From Shewanella mangrovi (GTDB lineage Bacteria; Pseudomonadota; Gammaproteobacteria; Enterobacterales; Shewanellaceae), in assembly GCF_000753795.1 (NCBI RefSeq), contig NZ_JPEO01000005.1:124001-188000 (forward strand): a stretch of DNA of 64,000 nucleotides, written 5' to 3'. The stretch's first letter is position 1. Each line of letters begins with the position of its first letter. Made by a program: the position numbers and the translations under genes. Positions 43,577-53,344 of the stretch are shown in pieces. The notes beneath the pieces are model-generated. The model was not told where the DNA came from and did not search any database. It worked only from the letters and a program-made list of their open reading frames with translations.

Positions 43577-44158
43577 ATGGCACAACTAATGAAAACCGGG
43601 TTGCTAGCGCTTATCGCTGGGAGCAGCCTCTTGGCTACTGCGGTTATCGCCGAACCTGAGAAGGATATGGTCCCCCCTGCACCTCCGGCGCCTGCAGCGC
43701 AAGATTGCCCACATATGCCAGCGATGCGAGATGGCATGGGCATGGGGCATCATGGCCCAATGTGTGGCGGCAAAATGGGGCCCATGATGAAGCACGGCAT
43801 AATGGGTAACCGCGGTGGCATGATGCCAATGATGATGCATGGTTTGGACTTGACCGATGCGCAGCGCGCGGACGTGCATAAGCTGCTCAAGGCGCAACAT
43901 GAATCAATGCAAGCACAACGCAAAGCGCATATGGACGCAATGCAGGCGTTGCTCACCGCCAAAACATTTGATGAAGCCAAAGCAAAACAGCTATTGGCGC
44001 AAAAGCAGCAGCAACGTGAACAACACCAGCTAGCACGCTTGAAAATGCAGCAGCAAATCTACAATTTGCTGACTGATGAGCAAAAAGCCAAGTTAAAAGC
44101 GCGATTTGAGAAACATTTTGATTACATGGATGCGCCAGACGCACCCCAGCCTGAGTAA
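43577..44158 (+). CDS. cpxP: CpxP/Spy family periplasmic chaperone
   Basis: 193 residues from the ATG at 43577, with GAGGAA before it and a signal peptide after it. The two LTxxQ motifs of the family are visible: LDLTDAQRADVHKLL and NLLTDEQKAKLKARF. Between signal and first motif is a Met/His/Gly-rich stretch (MRDGMGMGHHGPMCGGKMGPM), unusual for CpxP and suggestive of metal (copper or zinc) binding. CpxP dampens CpxA and helps clear misfolded proteins. It is followed by fieF, as in E. coli. Confidence 0.9.
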   Translation: MAQLMKTGLLALIAGSSLLATAVIAEPEKDMVPPAPPAPAAQDCPHMPAMRDGMGMGHHGPMCGGKMGPMMKHGIMGNRGGMMPMMMHGLDLTDAQRADVHKLLKAQHESMQAQRKAHMDAMQALLTAKTFDEAKAKQLLAQKQQQREQHQLARLKMQQQIYNLLTDEQKAKLKARFEKHFDYMDAPDAPQPE

Positions 44159-44204
44159 TTTTTGATACCATAACGCTCATTAAAGTTGAGAATGAGCGAA
44201 AGGA

Positions 44205-45119
44205 ATGCAACAACGGGATTACGCTTTTTGGGTAAAGCTCGCTAGCCGCGCTGCGGTCGCAACAGCAACAACGCTGATTGTGATTAAGTTGGCGGCGTGG
44301 CTCTGGTCTGGTTCCGCCAGTATGTTGGCATCGGTGACCGATTCGGTGGCTGATGTGATGGCATCATTGGTGAACTTTTTCGCCATTCGCTATGCCTTAG
44401 TTCCCGCCGACGATGACCATCGTTATGGCCATGGTAAGGCTGAGCATCTTGCGTCGTTAGCGCAGGCGGCCTTTATTCTGGGCAGTGCCTTTTTCTTGTT
44501 TTTGCATGGCGGTGATCGTTTAATTGCGCCTGAGCCTGTGCATCATGCCACTGCCGGGGTGATTGTCTCGATCATCGCGATAGTGCTAACACTCGCCTTG
44601 GTCATGGTGCAGAAAAAAGCGCTGGCCGCGACCGCAAGCACTGTGGTGGAAGCGGATGCACTGCATTATCGGTCAGATCTCTTCTTAAACTCTGCGGTGT
44701 TACTGGCTTTGGTACTTGCCGAGTATGGTTTGTGGTGGGCCGATGGCCTGTTTGCCGTTTTGATTGCGCTCTACATTGGTTATCAAGCGGCAGAGCTGGG
44801 CTATCGCTCAATTCAAGCACTGCTGGACCGCGAATTGGATGATGAAACGCGTCAACAGATTGTGCTGATTGCCACTGAATGTGAGCAGGTGTACGGTGTG
44901 CATGATCTGCGGACCCGCCAATCGGGGCAAACCTTGTTTATCCAGCTGCATTTAGAGTTGAATGGTGATCTGCCTTTGCGAGAAGCGCATCGGATTGCGG
45001 TGGATGCCGAAGACCGTATCGCGGCGGCATTTCCACACGCTGAGGTGATTATTCACCAAGACCCAGAAGACGAAGTGCCTGATACCGTGTTGCGTGAAGA
45101 GTTACCTCAAGGTTCGTAA
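44205..45119 (+). CDS. fieF: Cation diffusion facilitator (ferrous iron/zinc efflux)
   Basis: 304 residues with six membrane helices and a cytosolic C-terminal domain. The metal site in TM2 is SVTDSVADVMAS (two Asp) and in TM5 ALHYRSDLFLN (His and Asp), the D-D/H-D set of FieF. The loop DDDHRYGHGKAEHLASLAQ is also canonical. It exports Fe(II) and zinc in exchange for protons. The order cpxP-fieF is shared with E. coli, suggesting cotranscription under Cpx control. Confidence 0.94.
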   Translation: MQQRDYAFWVKLASRAAVATATTLIVIKLAAWLWSGSASMLASVTDSVADVMASLVNFFAIRYALVPADDDHRYGHGKAEHLASLAQAAFILGSAFFLFLHGGDRLIAPEPVHHATAGVIVSIIAIVLTLALVMVQKKALAATASTVVEADALHYRSDLFLNSAVLLALVLAEYGLWWADGLFAVLIALYIGYQAAELGYRSIQALLDRELDDETRQQIVLIATECEQVYGVHDLRTRQSGQTLFIQLHLELNGDLPLREAHRIAVDAEDRIAAAFPHAEVIIHQDPEDEVPDTVLREELPQGS

Positions 45120-45136
45120 TGCATTGAAATAGCAAT

Positions 45137-45168
45137 AAAAAAGGATGACAATGGCATCCTTTTTTATT
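45137..45168. terminator. fieF terminator (bidirectional)
   Basis: AAAAAAGGATG pairs with CATCCTTTTTT across a seven-base loop, so it can end fieF on + and ntrC on -. Confidence 0.9.
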
Positions 45169-45185
45169 AGTGGGACTGGCAACAC

Positions 45186-46589
45186 CTAGTCCATCGCTAG
45201 CTCTTTCAGCTTACGGGTCAGCGTATTACGCCCCCAGCCCAAACGTTTGGCCGCTTCTTGCTTATGGCCTTGTGTATGTTCTAGCGCAGTTTCCAGCAAA
45301 ATACGTTCAAACGCCGGTTGGATTTCGGTTAGCAGGTTGCTTTCCCCTTGTGACAGGCGTTGATCCAGCCACAAACGCAGCGCACTTTGCCAATCTAAAC
45401 TGTTATTGCCAGCCACCGCAGGTGTACTCGGTTCTTTAAACAGCTCGGGTGGCAGATCCTGCGGCAGAATCTCTTGTCCTGATGCCATCACGGTCAACCA
45501 GCGACAGGTGTTTTCCAACTGACGCACGTTACCTGCCCAAGGCAGTTGTTGCAGTTTAGTGGCGGTTTCCTTGGTGAGAACTTTCGCTTCGACACCTATC
45601 TCTTTAGCGGCAGCGGTCAGGAAGTGACGCGCCAGCTGCGGAATATCTTCGCGTCGCTGCGACAGCGGTGGCAGATGAATGCGAATAACGTTCAGGCGAT
45701 GGAACAAGTCTTCACGAAATTGCCCTTTCTGTACTAACGACTCTAAATCTTGGTGGGTCGCCGCAATAATCCGCACATCAACCCGCACTGGCAGGTGGCC
45801 GCCCACGCGATAAAACTGCCCGTCTGCTAATACACGTAACAGTCGGGTTTGTACGTCCAGTGGCATATCGCCAATTTCGTCCAAAAACAGGGTGCCACCA
45901 TTGGCCTGTTCAAAACGGCCCTGACGCACATTGGCAGCACCAGTAAAGGCGCCTTTTTCGTGGCCGAACAGTTCAGACTCAATCAGGTCTTTCGGAATGG
46001 CGGCCATGTTCAATGCAATAAATGGCTGTTCACTGCGCGGACTATGCTTATGCAGCGCGCCTGCGACCAGTTCCTTACCGGTACCAGACTGGCCGTTAAT
46101 CAATACGCTGATAGAGGAGCGTGATAAACGGCCAATGGCGCGAAACACCTCCTGCATTGCGGGAGCTTCACCAATGATTTCCGGGGCTTTTAGTTGTGAT
46201 TCGTCCGGTGGTGGTGAATGCTCAGTCGCATGAGTTAAGGCCCGATCAACTAGCGCAATTGCTTCGTCGATATCAAACGGCTTTGGTAGGTACTCAAAGG
46301 CTCCGGCCTGATAAGCGCTCACGGCACTGTCCAGATCTGAGTGTGCCGTCATGATAATGACCGGAATGTGCGGGAAGTGGGTATTGATGCGTTCCAGCAA
46401 GGTTAGCCCGTCAGTACCAGGCATACGGATATCAGACACGATCACTCTTGGCTGCGATATTTGCAATGCATCCCAAAGTGATTCAGCCGCGGCAAAGGTC
46501 GCACAGCTGATTTTGGCTCCTCGCAAAGCACGCTCTAATACCCAACGTATAGAGCTGTCATCGTCGAGAATCCACACTTGTTCACTCAT
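45186..46589 (-). CDS. glnG: Nitrogen regulator NtrC (NR-I)
   Basis: 467 residues. The receiver ([17 protein letters not shown], phosphorylatable Asp in [13 protein letters not shown], Lys in YLPKPF) is followed by the sigma-54-interacting AAA+ domain (about 140-370) with Walker [15 protein letters not shown] ([14 protein letters not shown]), Walker [15 protein letters not shown], and the Fis-type HTH at the C-terminus ([20 protein letters not shown]). Under nitrogen limitation phosphorylated NtrC oligomers activate sigma-54 promoters, including that of glnA here. It follows ntrB by 15 bases. Confidence 0.97.
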   Translation of the reverse strand: MSEQVWILDDDSSIRWVLERALRGAKISCATFAAAESLWDALQISQPRVIVSDIRMPGTDGLTLLERINTHFPHIPVIIMTAHSDLDSAVSAYQAGAFEYLPKPFDIDEAIALVDRALTHATEHSPPPDESQLKAPEIIGEAPAMQEVFRAIGRLSRSSISVLINGQSGTGKELVAGALHKHSPRSEQPFIALNMAAIPKDLIESELFGHEKGAFTGAANVRQGRFEQANGGTLFLDEIGDMPLDVQTRLLRVLADGQFYRVGGHLPVRVDVRIIAATHQDLESLVQKGQFREDLFHRLNVIRIHLPPLSQRREDIPQLARHFLTAAAKEIGVEAKVLTKETATKLQQLPWAGNVRQLENTCRWLTVMASGQEILPQDLPPELFKEPSTPAVAGNNSLDWQSALRLWLDQRLSQGESNLLTEIQPAFERILLETALEHTQGHKQEAAKRLGWGRNTLTRKLKELAMD

Positions 46590-46604
46590 TTTGCTTCCTC
46601 TCTG

Positions 46605-47675
46605 TTAGCCCTGTGATGCTTCCTGCTCACGATTAATTGGCAGGGTTAAAGTAAATTCGGTATGACCTGGGGCGGAATTACAGTCGATACGGCCACCGTG
46701 CAAACGCGCGATGTTATGCGCAATCGACAAGCCCAAACCATTACCATCTTTTCTGCCTGTTACCATCGGATAAAACAGAGTATCGACCAATTCTGGGGCG
46801 ATACCTGGGCCATCATCGATAATTGACAGTACGAGTGCCAACTTATGGCGCACGGCGCCGATGGTGACCTGATGTGCGGTGCGAGTGCGGATCAAAATAT
46901 CGCCAGAACGACGTTGCTCCAGCGCCTGCACGGCGTTCTGCACAATGTTCAAAATAGCCTGTTGCATCTGATCTTCATCGATAGGCAGATCGGGAATCGA
47001 TGGATCATAGTCCTGCCGCAACTGAATATGCCGCGGCAGGGTCAGATTGAGCAGGTTGATCACTTTCTGGATCACCATATGAATATTGATCACCTTGTGC
47101 TGCGAAGGCTTTTGCGGCCCTAACAAGCGGTCAACTAAGCTTCGCAGACGGTCTGCCTGTTCAATGATCAGTGTGGTGAACTCTTTTAAATGCTCATCTG
47201 AAAGTTCACGCGATAGCAACTGCGCTGCACCACGCAAACCACCCAAAGGGTTCTTAATCTCGTGTGCAAGATTACGTACTAAAAATTGCGCTGCTTGTTG
47301 CTGTGCATCGAGCGTCAGCTGCTGATGAATCCGACGTTGTTGATCAACCTGACGTAATTCAATAATACTCAGTGCCTTTTCAGTCGTGACTTCAAGTGGT
47401 ACCAAGGTGAGATCGACAGTGTGATGCTGGCCGTCGAGCGTCAGCAGTTGTGTGGTATTAACTGTTAACCCTTGGTGTTCTTGCACAGCACTGCGCAATA
47501 CCTTGGGATCGATCGCCAAGGTTTGTATAAGGTCAGTCAGCGGTTGCTCTATCAGCTTGTGGCTTGATACGCCTAACAGCTGCTCAGCGGCCGCATTGGC
47601 ATAGCTCGCTTGCAAATCGGCGTCGATAACCAACACCGCCGTGACCAGATGATTAAGCAGGGTATTAGTGTCCAT
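46605..47675 (-). CDS. glnL: Nitrogen sensor histidine kinase NtrB (NR-II)
   Basis: 356 residues. An N-terminal PAS domain (about 8-115) is followed by the phosphoacceptor segment LVRNLAHEIKNPLGGLRGAAQLL and an ATPase domain with N (QAILNIVQNAVQAL), G1 (DDGPGIA) and G2 (GNGLGLSIAHNI) boxes. It has no membrane segment. It phosphorylates or dephosphorylates NtrC depending on PII. Overlapping NtrC sites just upstream suggest autoregulation of ntrBC. Confidence 0.96.
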   Translation of the reverse strand: MDTNTLLNHLVTAVLVIDADLQASYANAAAEQLLGVSSHKLIEQPLTDLIQTLAIDPKVLRSAVQEHQGLTVNTTQLLTLDGQHHTVDLTLVPLEVTTEKALSIIELRQVDQQRRIHQQLTLDAQQQAAQFLVRNLAHEIKNPLGGLRGAAQLLSRELSDEHLKEFTTLIIEQADRLRSLVDRLLGPQKPSQHKVINIHMVIQKVINLLNLTLPRHIQLRQDYDPSIPDLPIDEDQMQQAILNIVQNAVQALEQRRSGDILIRTRTAHQVTIGAVRHKLALVLSIIDDGPGIAPELVDTLFYPMVTGRKDGNGLGLSIAHNIARLHGGRIDCNSAPGHTEFTLTLPINREQEASQG

Positions 47676-47694
47676 CTGTCATTCCTGAATCAGT

Positions 47695-47724
47695 TGCACC
47701 ATAATGGTGCACTATTCTGGTGCA
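47695..47724 (-). promoter_or_regulatory. Two overlapping NtrC binding sites upstream of ntrB
   Basis: GCACC-ATAAT-GGTGC (47696-47710) and GCACT-ATTCT-GGTGC (47709-47723) each match GCACY-N5-GGTGC and share two bases. They begin 20 bp before the ntrB ATG, a position that would block or tune the local promoter, as at E. coli glnLp. Confidence 0.88.
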
Positions 47725-47800
47725 ACCCGCAAGCGGCGTGCTAGGGCTTATACTTTAGTCGAAATCGTTATATATTGTTGATTTTTATAAACTTAGATTT

Positions 47801-48352
47801 CTATTTTCTGATACTAGGTGCCGCAATTGCCGGTTTTATCAGTCCAGCTTGGTGCATATAAATAGTGATAGCAGAGCTAGATGCAAGGACTTTGCCGTTT
47901 TGCTGAATTACCTTAGCAACAATCTGGTGCTGACCTCGTTCAATACCATGCAACTGGAATACAGGTGCCGCTTGCGCTTCGGTGGTGGCAACACCATCGA
48001 TGTAGAGTTGCAGATAGTGACCGCTGGCAAGGTTAGGAGACACTTCGACACTCACAACTAATTCGCCGGGGTTGCTGCGAATAGTGGCATCGTGTTCAGG
48101 TGACGTGATTTGTAGTTGGTACTGGATGGCAGGTTGCTCAGTCTTGGCGGTGGGCTCACCAATATTGAGCGGCTTAGGCACAGGGATCGCCACGCTATTT
48201 TGTGTATTCTGATTTAGCTCCACCACTTCAGCATTTGGATGTGGTTGGTCGGTGAAATGCACTTTGCCATCTTTATCGACCCATTTGTAGATAGCTGCTT
48301 GCGCTGCAATCGAAAATAGAGCTAATACTATCAACACGTTACGCATGGTCAT
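47801..48352 (-). CDS. DUF4124 domain exported protein
   Basis: 183 residues, start at the ATG 48352 or 48346. A signal peptide (MRNVLIVLALFSIAAQA) is followed by the DUF4124 signature AIYKWVDKDGKVHFTDQPHPNAEVVEL (about 20-50). A proline/asparagine linker and an immunoglobulin-like C-terminal segment follow (QLQITSPEHDATIRSNPGELVVSVEVSPNLASGHYLQLYIDG). Proteins of this type are often encoded next to glnA-ntrBC in gammaproteobacteria, but no function is known. It lies 125 bp before ntrB on the same strand. Confidence 0.88.
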   Translation of the reverse strand: MTMRNVLIVLALFSIAAQAAIYKWVDKDGKVHFTDQPHPNAEVVELNQNTQNSVAIPVPKPLNIGEPTAKTEQPAIQYQLQITSPEHDATIRSNPGELVVSVEVSPNLASGHYLQLYIDGVATTEAQAAPVFQLHGIERGQHQIVAKVIQQNGKVLASSSAITIYMHQAGLIKPAIAAPSIRK

Positions 48353-48405
48353 TATTCCATTATGCCTAGTCCTCTCAATATAGCGTATTTTTTGCGCTAA
48401 GAGTA

Positions 48406-49572
48406 TCAGCTCGGTGCGATACTATGCTCGAGAATGGTTTGGCTCATCTCTAGGGTGATGTTTTTATGCTCACCTAGTTGGGTCATGCCGCTACGTGCTA
48501 GGTTATCGAGTACCGGCTGCAGATCATTGGCATTAATGTCGTAATCACGTAGCCAAGTGCGCAGGCCCATCTGTTCAAAAAATTCCCGGGTTTTACTGAT
48601 AGCTGCCGCAATCTTGTCATCATCGTTACCATCGCACAGTTGCCACACACGTTCGGCGTATTGCAGCAGCTTGTCGCGTTTGGCATCGCGAAACATCTGC
48701 AGCAAAGTTGGCAACACAATTGCCAGAGTGACCGCATGGTCGAGGCCAAAAATCGCCGTTAACTCATGGCCAATCTTATGAGTCGCCCAATCTTGGGGCA
48801 CACCGGAGCAGATCAAACCGTTATGGCACAGGGTGGTTGCCAGCATCAGATTGGCGCGTATGTCATAGTCGTGCGGATTCGCCAACGCTTGTGGGCCCGT
48901 GTCTTTGAGCGTGATCAGCAGGCTTTCGGCAAAACGGTCCTGTACCGCCGCGTTAACGGGAAAAGTTAGGTACTGCTCGCAGACATGAATAAAGGCATCG
49001 ACGACGCCATTAGCCAGTTGTGTCGCAGGCAGACTGTAGGACTTTTCCGGATCCAAAATCGCAAACTGCGGGAACACTTGCGGATTGCGGAATGAACGCT
49101 TGGCTTGAATGCTGTAACGGCTAATGACGCTGCCGTTGTTATTCTCTGAGCTGGTGGCAGGGAAGGTTTGTACCACACCAACTGGCAACGCGGCATTGAT
49201 ATGCTTGCCGTAGGTTTCTAAGATTTCCCATGGTTCGCCCTGGTAGCAGGCCGCGGCGGCCACAAACTTGGTGCCGTCGATGACGGAGCCGCCGCCGACT
49301 GCAAGCAAAAAGCCGATATTCTGTTGTTTAATCAACGCAACTGCTGGCATCAACTGGTCATAGTCAGGATTCGCCTGAATACCATTAAATTCAAACAGTG
49401 CATAGTCACTGAGCGCTGCGCGTACTTCGGCTAACGTGCCATTTCGTTCGGCACTTTGGCCGCCATAGAGAATAAGCACTTTGGTATCGGCTGGGATCAG
49501 CTTAGGCAGTTCGTTAATACTGCCTTTGCCAAATACCAGTCGGGTTGGATTGTAAAATTGGAAGTTGTACAT
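48406..49572 (-). CDS. yqhD: Iron/zinc-dependent alcohol dehydrogenase, YqhD-type NADPH aldehyde reductase
   Basis: 388 residues from the ATG at 49572 (MYNFQFYNPTRLVFGKGS); an upstream in-frame start would extend into the FUSC gene and is unlikely. The coenzyme loop LAVGGGSVIDGTKF and the metal-site segments NGVVDAFIHVCEQY, IGHELTA and GLDHAVTLAIVLP give the Asp-His-His-His set. The sequence follows E. coli YqhD closely throughout. It reduces toxic aldehydes (from lipid peroxidation, furfural, methylglyoxal) with NADPH. It lies 4 bases after the FUSC transporter gene, so both form an operon. Confidence 0.92.
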   Translation of the reverse strand: MYNFQFYNPTRLVFGKGSINELPKLIPADTKVLILYGGQSAERNGTLAEVRAALSDYALFEFNGIQANPDYDQLMPAVALIKQQNIGFLLAVGGGSVIDGTKFVAAAACYQGEPWEILETYGKHINAALPVGVVQTFPATSSENNNGSVISRYSIQAKRSFRNPQVFPQFAILDPEKSYSLPATQLANGVVDAFIHVCEQYLTFPVNAAVQDRFAESLLITLKDTGPQALANPHDYDIRANLMLATTLCHNGLICSGVPQDWATHKIGHELTAIFGLDHAVTLAIVLPTLLQMFRDAKRDKLLQYAERVWQLCDGNDDDKIAAAISKTREFFEQMGLRTWLRDYDINANDLQPVLDNLARSGMTQLGEHKNITLEMSQTILEHSIAPS

Positions 49573-49576
49573 ACTG

Positions 49577-51535
49577 CTATTCCGTCGGGTGATGGCGTAT
49601 GTCCGGCTCCTGCATAAGAGAAAAAGGACGTTGCCAATTAAGCCACTGATAAAGTTCGGCAATGTCTTGCATCAGCCAGTGATGCAGTTGATCAGCACAA
49701 GGTAGCGGTTGTGCCAGCATTGACCAGCGAGGATGCATACGCTGTTTGAACAAGGGCATCCAAGCACTGAGTTGTTGCGCGAGGCTGCTGAGTTCGCCGC
49801 GTTGCTGCTGGCGGGCGACCACCACCAGCGTACAGTGAAGCGTCAGCCCAAGCCAGAGGAAACTCTGCCAGTCGGCGAGTTCCCGTTGCGACATATTGGG
49901 TTCGAGGCGCATATAACTGACTTCTTGTCCCAATTGCCGCAGCGCGCGGTGCGCCTGCCAACGCAGGGCTCGGTTGCGCTGCCCCTGAGCCAATTGCTGC
50001 AGCCATTGTTGTTCCAGATCGATAAAACTGAGCACGTAGCTGTCGATCCAGCGGCGCGTCCAGCTCGGGATAAACAGGTGCATAGCGAGAAAAGCAATCA
50101 AGGCACCAGTGAGTGTGTCGATAGTACGGTACAGTGCGATCAAGGGATCTGAAGGCAACAGCAAGGTGATAGCAAAGACCATCAATACCGTGACCCAAAA
50201 TACGTGGATTTCGTAGCGCGCTTTGTAATAGGTAGCAAAGGCAAGAAATACGACTACGCAGGTAGCTGGCAGCAGCCAGACTCCTGTGCCGAGATACCAG
50301 ACCAAGCCCAGCGATACTAATGAGCCGATAAGCGTGCCATATAGACGCCCCCAAATGCGCGCCTGCAGTTGTCCCAACGGCGCTACCATTAGCACGATAA
50401 AGGCGGTTAGCGTGACCCAAAAACCTTGCGGTAGTTGCAGTAACTCAACCACGAGTTGGCAGATTGCCAAGGTAAACAAAATACGTAATCCATGATGCCA
50501 TTCGCGCGAGCCTTTCTTCAGTGCTAAACGCCATTGGCTGACAATACTTTCATGATCAGACGGCCAAATCAGTGACAATAATTGACGCCATTCATCATCG
50601 AGCGGCGCCGAGAGATCTTGCGCGCGCTGCATCTGCTGCTCCACGGTTTGCAGAATACGCTGGTATTCCTCAATCATCGGCACTTCTGGCAAAGCGTCCC
50701 CCTGCTTAACGTAGGCGTGCCAATTTTCGGCAAACTGCAGCAAATATTGCTGCAGTTGAAATTGCGCCTCGCCGCTAGACATCTGCTGCACTCGACCAAT
50801 TTCTTCCATTGCTTCAATTAGTTGTAACACTGTACGCAACTGCTTGGCGATCTGTTCGACTTCTTCAGTATCCGGCATTTCCAGCAGCCAGTGAGACAAC
50901 ACAGCAATGCTGTCGTCGAGCTGTTCTCGCCTTGCGAGTCGTTGACCCACATTGCTTGCCACAGAATGGTGCAACATATCGCACCAATGGCCAAAGGCGA
51001 GTTGTACCTTGCTAAGCAGCTGTTGCCCTTGACGTACACTCAGCCACGGCCCAGCAATCACTGCAGAAATCATCGCCAGCCAGCTACCAAAAGCGGTGGA
51101 AATTAGTACCATCTGCCAACTGCTGCCGTTATCCAGCAGATGCAAGGCGCAGATAAGTGAGAAACCCGCGTTATAAGTGAGTAGCTGAATGTAACGGCGT
51201 TGGTTGGAGCACAAGCCATAGAGCAAGCCGATGGCGCACAAAAGCGCCACCCCAAGCAGATGGTGATACAGACTGAGCAGTGACAGCGCCGCGGTAACAC
51301 AGCACACCGTGGCTGATTTGCTTAGTAATTCAAAGCGTTTCGGATAAGCAAGGTTACGCCCTTGCACGCCGACTAACCAAGCTGACACCATCGCATTAAC
51401 CCCAGCGGTGGTATTTCCTAAAAATGCAAAAAATAGCAGCCCGACCATCATAGGTAGGCCAATACGCAGTCCTTCTGGCAGATCGGCGCGATCTGGCAGC
51501 CACTGGACTAAGCGATGTAATCTTTGAGCGAACAT
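49577..51535 (-). CDS. FUSC family membrane protein (YccS/AaeB-like)
   Basis: 652 residues with two sets of membrane helices (about 25-165 and 350-495) separated by and followed by cytosolic helical domains, the FUSC/YccS-type layout. The second set includes GFWVTLTAFIVLMVAPLGQLQARIWGRLYGTLIGSLVSLGLVW. AaeB-type members export aromatic carboxylic acids, while others are uncharacterised. Its operon partner is a YqhD aldehyde reductase, so a joint role in removing toxic aldehydes or acids is possible. Substrate unknown. Confidence 0.85.
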   Translation of the reverse strand: MFAQRLHRLVQWLPDRADLPEGLRIGLPMMVGLLFFAFLGNTTAGVNAMVSAWLVGVQGRNLAYPKRFELLSKSATVCCVTAALSLLSLYHHLLGVALLCAIGLLYGLCSNQRRYIQLLTYNAGFSLICALHLLDNGSSWQMVLISTAFGSWLAMISAVIAGPWLSVRQGQQLLSKVQLAFGHWCDMLHHSVASNVGQRLARREQLDDSIAVLSHWLLEMPDTEEVEQIAKQLRTVLQLIEAMEEIGRVQQMSSGEAQFQLQQYLLQFAENWHAYVKQGDALPEVPMIEEYQRILQTVEQQMQRAQDLSAPLDDEWRQLLSLIWPSDHESIVSQWRLALKKGSREWHHGLRILFTLAICQLVVELLQLPQGFWVTLTAFIVLMVAPLGQLQARIWGRLYGTLIGSLVSLGLVWYLGTGVWLLPATCVVVFLAFATYYKARYEIHVFWVTVLMVFAITLLLPSDPLIALYRTIDTLTGALIAFLAMHLFIPSWTRRWIDSYVLSFIDLEQQWLQQLAQGQRNRALRWQAHRALRQLGQEVSYMRLEPNMSQRELADWQSFLWLGLTLHCTLVVVARQQQRGELSSLAQQLSAWMPLFKQRMHPRWSMLAQPLPCADQLHHWLMQDIAELYQWLNWQRPFSLMQEPDIRHHPTE

Positions 51536-51678
51536 GTAATAGGTATGCTGAGGAAGCGAAAAGTAAGAATCACAATGTTACGGCCTTGCAGGTTACGGCA
51601 CATTGTCACCGCAGAGAAGATTTGAACTGGCTCACAGTTTTTCGCTGGCTGAGCTGCCGTTTTCATCTCGACAAAAGT

Positions 51679-51712
51679 AGAGCCCCAGACCTAAGTCTGG
51701 GGCTCTTTTCTT
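51679..51712. terminator. glnA terminator
   Basis: Perfect 12-bp stem AGAGCCCCAGAC/GTCTGGGGCTCT around CTAA. It has T runs on the + side and a short T stretch on the - side, lying 55 bases past the glnA stop. Confidence 0.88.
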
Positions 51713-51760
51713 TTTATAGTCACCGGTGGCTTGACTCACCGACGATTGCAGGGCAATCGA

Positions 51761-53170
51761 TTACAGGCTGTAATATAGTTCAAACTCAAGTGGGTGAACT
51801 GTGCGGTTGATTTTCTCAGCTTCTGCAGTTTTCAGTGCGATGTATGAATCGATGAAGTCATCAGTGAATACGCCGCCTTTAGTCAAGAACTCACGGTCAG
51901 CATCCAGTGCTGCCAGTGCTACGTCCAGAGACTCAGCCACTTGTGGGATTGCTGCAGCTTCTTCAGCTGGCAGATCGTACAAGTCTTTATCCATAGCATC
52001 GCCTGGGTGGATCTTGTTTTGGATACCATCCAAACCAGCCATCATCAGTGCAGAGAACGCCAAGTATGGGTTCGCCATTGGATCTGGGAAGCGAGTCTCA
52101 ATACGACGTGCTTTTGGTGATGGTACTACTGGAATACGGATAGAAGCACTACGGTTACGTGCTGAGTAAGCCAGCATTACTGGCGCTTCGAAGTGAGGTA
52201 CCAGACGTTTGTAAGAGTTGGTGCTTGGGTTGGTGAATGCGTTCAGCGCGCGAGCGTGCTTGATGATACCACCGATGTAGTACAAACAAGTTTCAGACAG
52301 ACCACCGTATTTGTCACCAGCGAACAGGTTCACACCGTCTTTCGCCAGAGATTGGTGCACGTGCATACCTGAACCGTTGTCACCCATGATAGGTTTTGGC
52401 ATGAAGGTAGCAGTTTTGCCATAAGCGTGTGCCATGTTGTGCACAACATATTTCAGGGTCAGGATTTCATCTGCTTTTGAAGTCAGAGTGTTGAAACGTG
52501 TAGCGATCTCGTTTTGACCAGCAGTTGCCACTTCGTGGTGGTGAGCTTCAACCACTTGACCCATCTCTTCCAATACCAGACAGGTCGCACTGCGCCAGTC
52601 TTGTGAAGAGTCAACTGGTGGTACTGGGAAGTAACCGCCTTTAACAGTAGGACGGTGGCCAGTGTTGCCATCTTCGTATTCGTTAGCTGAGCTCCAAGCG
52701 GCTTCTTTAGCGCCAACTTTGTAGAAGTTGCCTGACATGTCTGAGCCGAAGCGTACATCGTCAAACAGGAAGAATTCTGGTTCTGGGCCAATCAATACAG
52801 TGTCAGCAATACCGGTAGACTTCAGATATTCTTCCGCTTTTTTAGCGATAGAACGTGGGTCACGGTCGTAACCTTGCATGGTTGCTGGTTCGAGGATGTC
52901 ACAACGGATGATCGCTGTGGTTTCTTCGAAGAATGGATCCAGTACGAAAGTATCTACGTCTGGCATCAGTACCATGTCTGATTCGTTAATGCCTTTCCAG
53001 CCAGCGATTGAAGAGCCGTCAAACATTTTACCATCTTCAAAGAAGTCGGCATCTACTTGATGGGCAGGAACAGAAACGTGCTGTTCTTTACCTTTGGTGT
53101 CACAAAAACGCAGATCAACAAATTTTACTTCCAACTCTTTTAGTTGGTTCAGTACCGATTCAACTGACAT
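51761..53170 (-). CDS. glnA: Glutamine synthetase type I
   Basis: 469 residues, the usual GSI-beta length. It joins glutamate and ammonia with ATP. Motifs: [28 protein letters not shown], the ATP segment [17 protein letters not shown], the glutamate/ammonia-site region [34 protein letters not shown], and the adenylylation Tyr in [11 protein letters not shown]. It is regulated by adenylylation and by NtrBC through sigma-54, as the upstream sites show. Confidence 0.98.
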   Translation of the reverse strand: MSVESVLNQLKELEVKFVDLRFCDTKGKEQHVSVPAHQVDADFFEDGKMFDGSSIAGWKGINESDMVLMPDVDTFVLDPFFEETTAIIRCDILEPATMQGYDRDPRSIAKKAEEYLKSTGIADTVLIGPEPEFFLFDDVRFGSDMSGNFYKVGAKEAAWSSANEYEDGNTGHRPTVKGGYFPVPPVDSSQDWRSATCLVLEEMGQVVEAHHHEVATAGQNEIATRFNTLTSKADEILTLKYVVHNMAHAYGKTATFMPKPIMGDNGSGMHVHQSLAKDGVNLFAGDKYGGLSETCLYYIGGIIKHARALNAFTNPSTNSYKRLVPHFEAPVMLAYSARNRSASIRIPVVPSPKARRIETRFPDPMANPYLAFSALMMAGLDGIQNKIHPGDAMDKDLYDLPAEEAAAIPQVAESLDVALAALDADREFLTKGGVFTDDFIDSYIALKTAEAEKINRTVHPLEFELYYSL

Positions 53171-53264
53171 TCTAAAGCCTCCGGATAGGGTATAGATTCG
53201 GCCCTTAGTTTACTTGGTGTAAGTTCAACGACTGGCGCTATCTTCAATTTCAAGGCCAATAACG

Positions 53265-53280
53265 AGCCAGAATCGTGCCA
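53265..53280 (-). promoter_or_regulatory. Sigma-54 promoter of glnA
   Basis: On the minus strand the sequence TGGCACGATTCTGGCT (53280 to 53265) matches TGGCAC-N5-TTGCW with one change; the GG and GC dinucleotides have correct spacing. Transcription should start near 53254, about 84 bases before the ATG. Confidence 0.87.
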
Positions 53281-53344
53281 GCTTTTTAACACGCTGATAT
53301 ACAAGGGCATGTTCAAATTTGGGGCAGGTTTACAAATCTTATTT

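Noticed and set aside
43604..43900. His-rich open frame antisense to cpxP
   Set aside because: The His richness is the complement of the Met/His codons of CpxP; no ribosome site or family.
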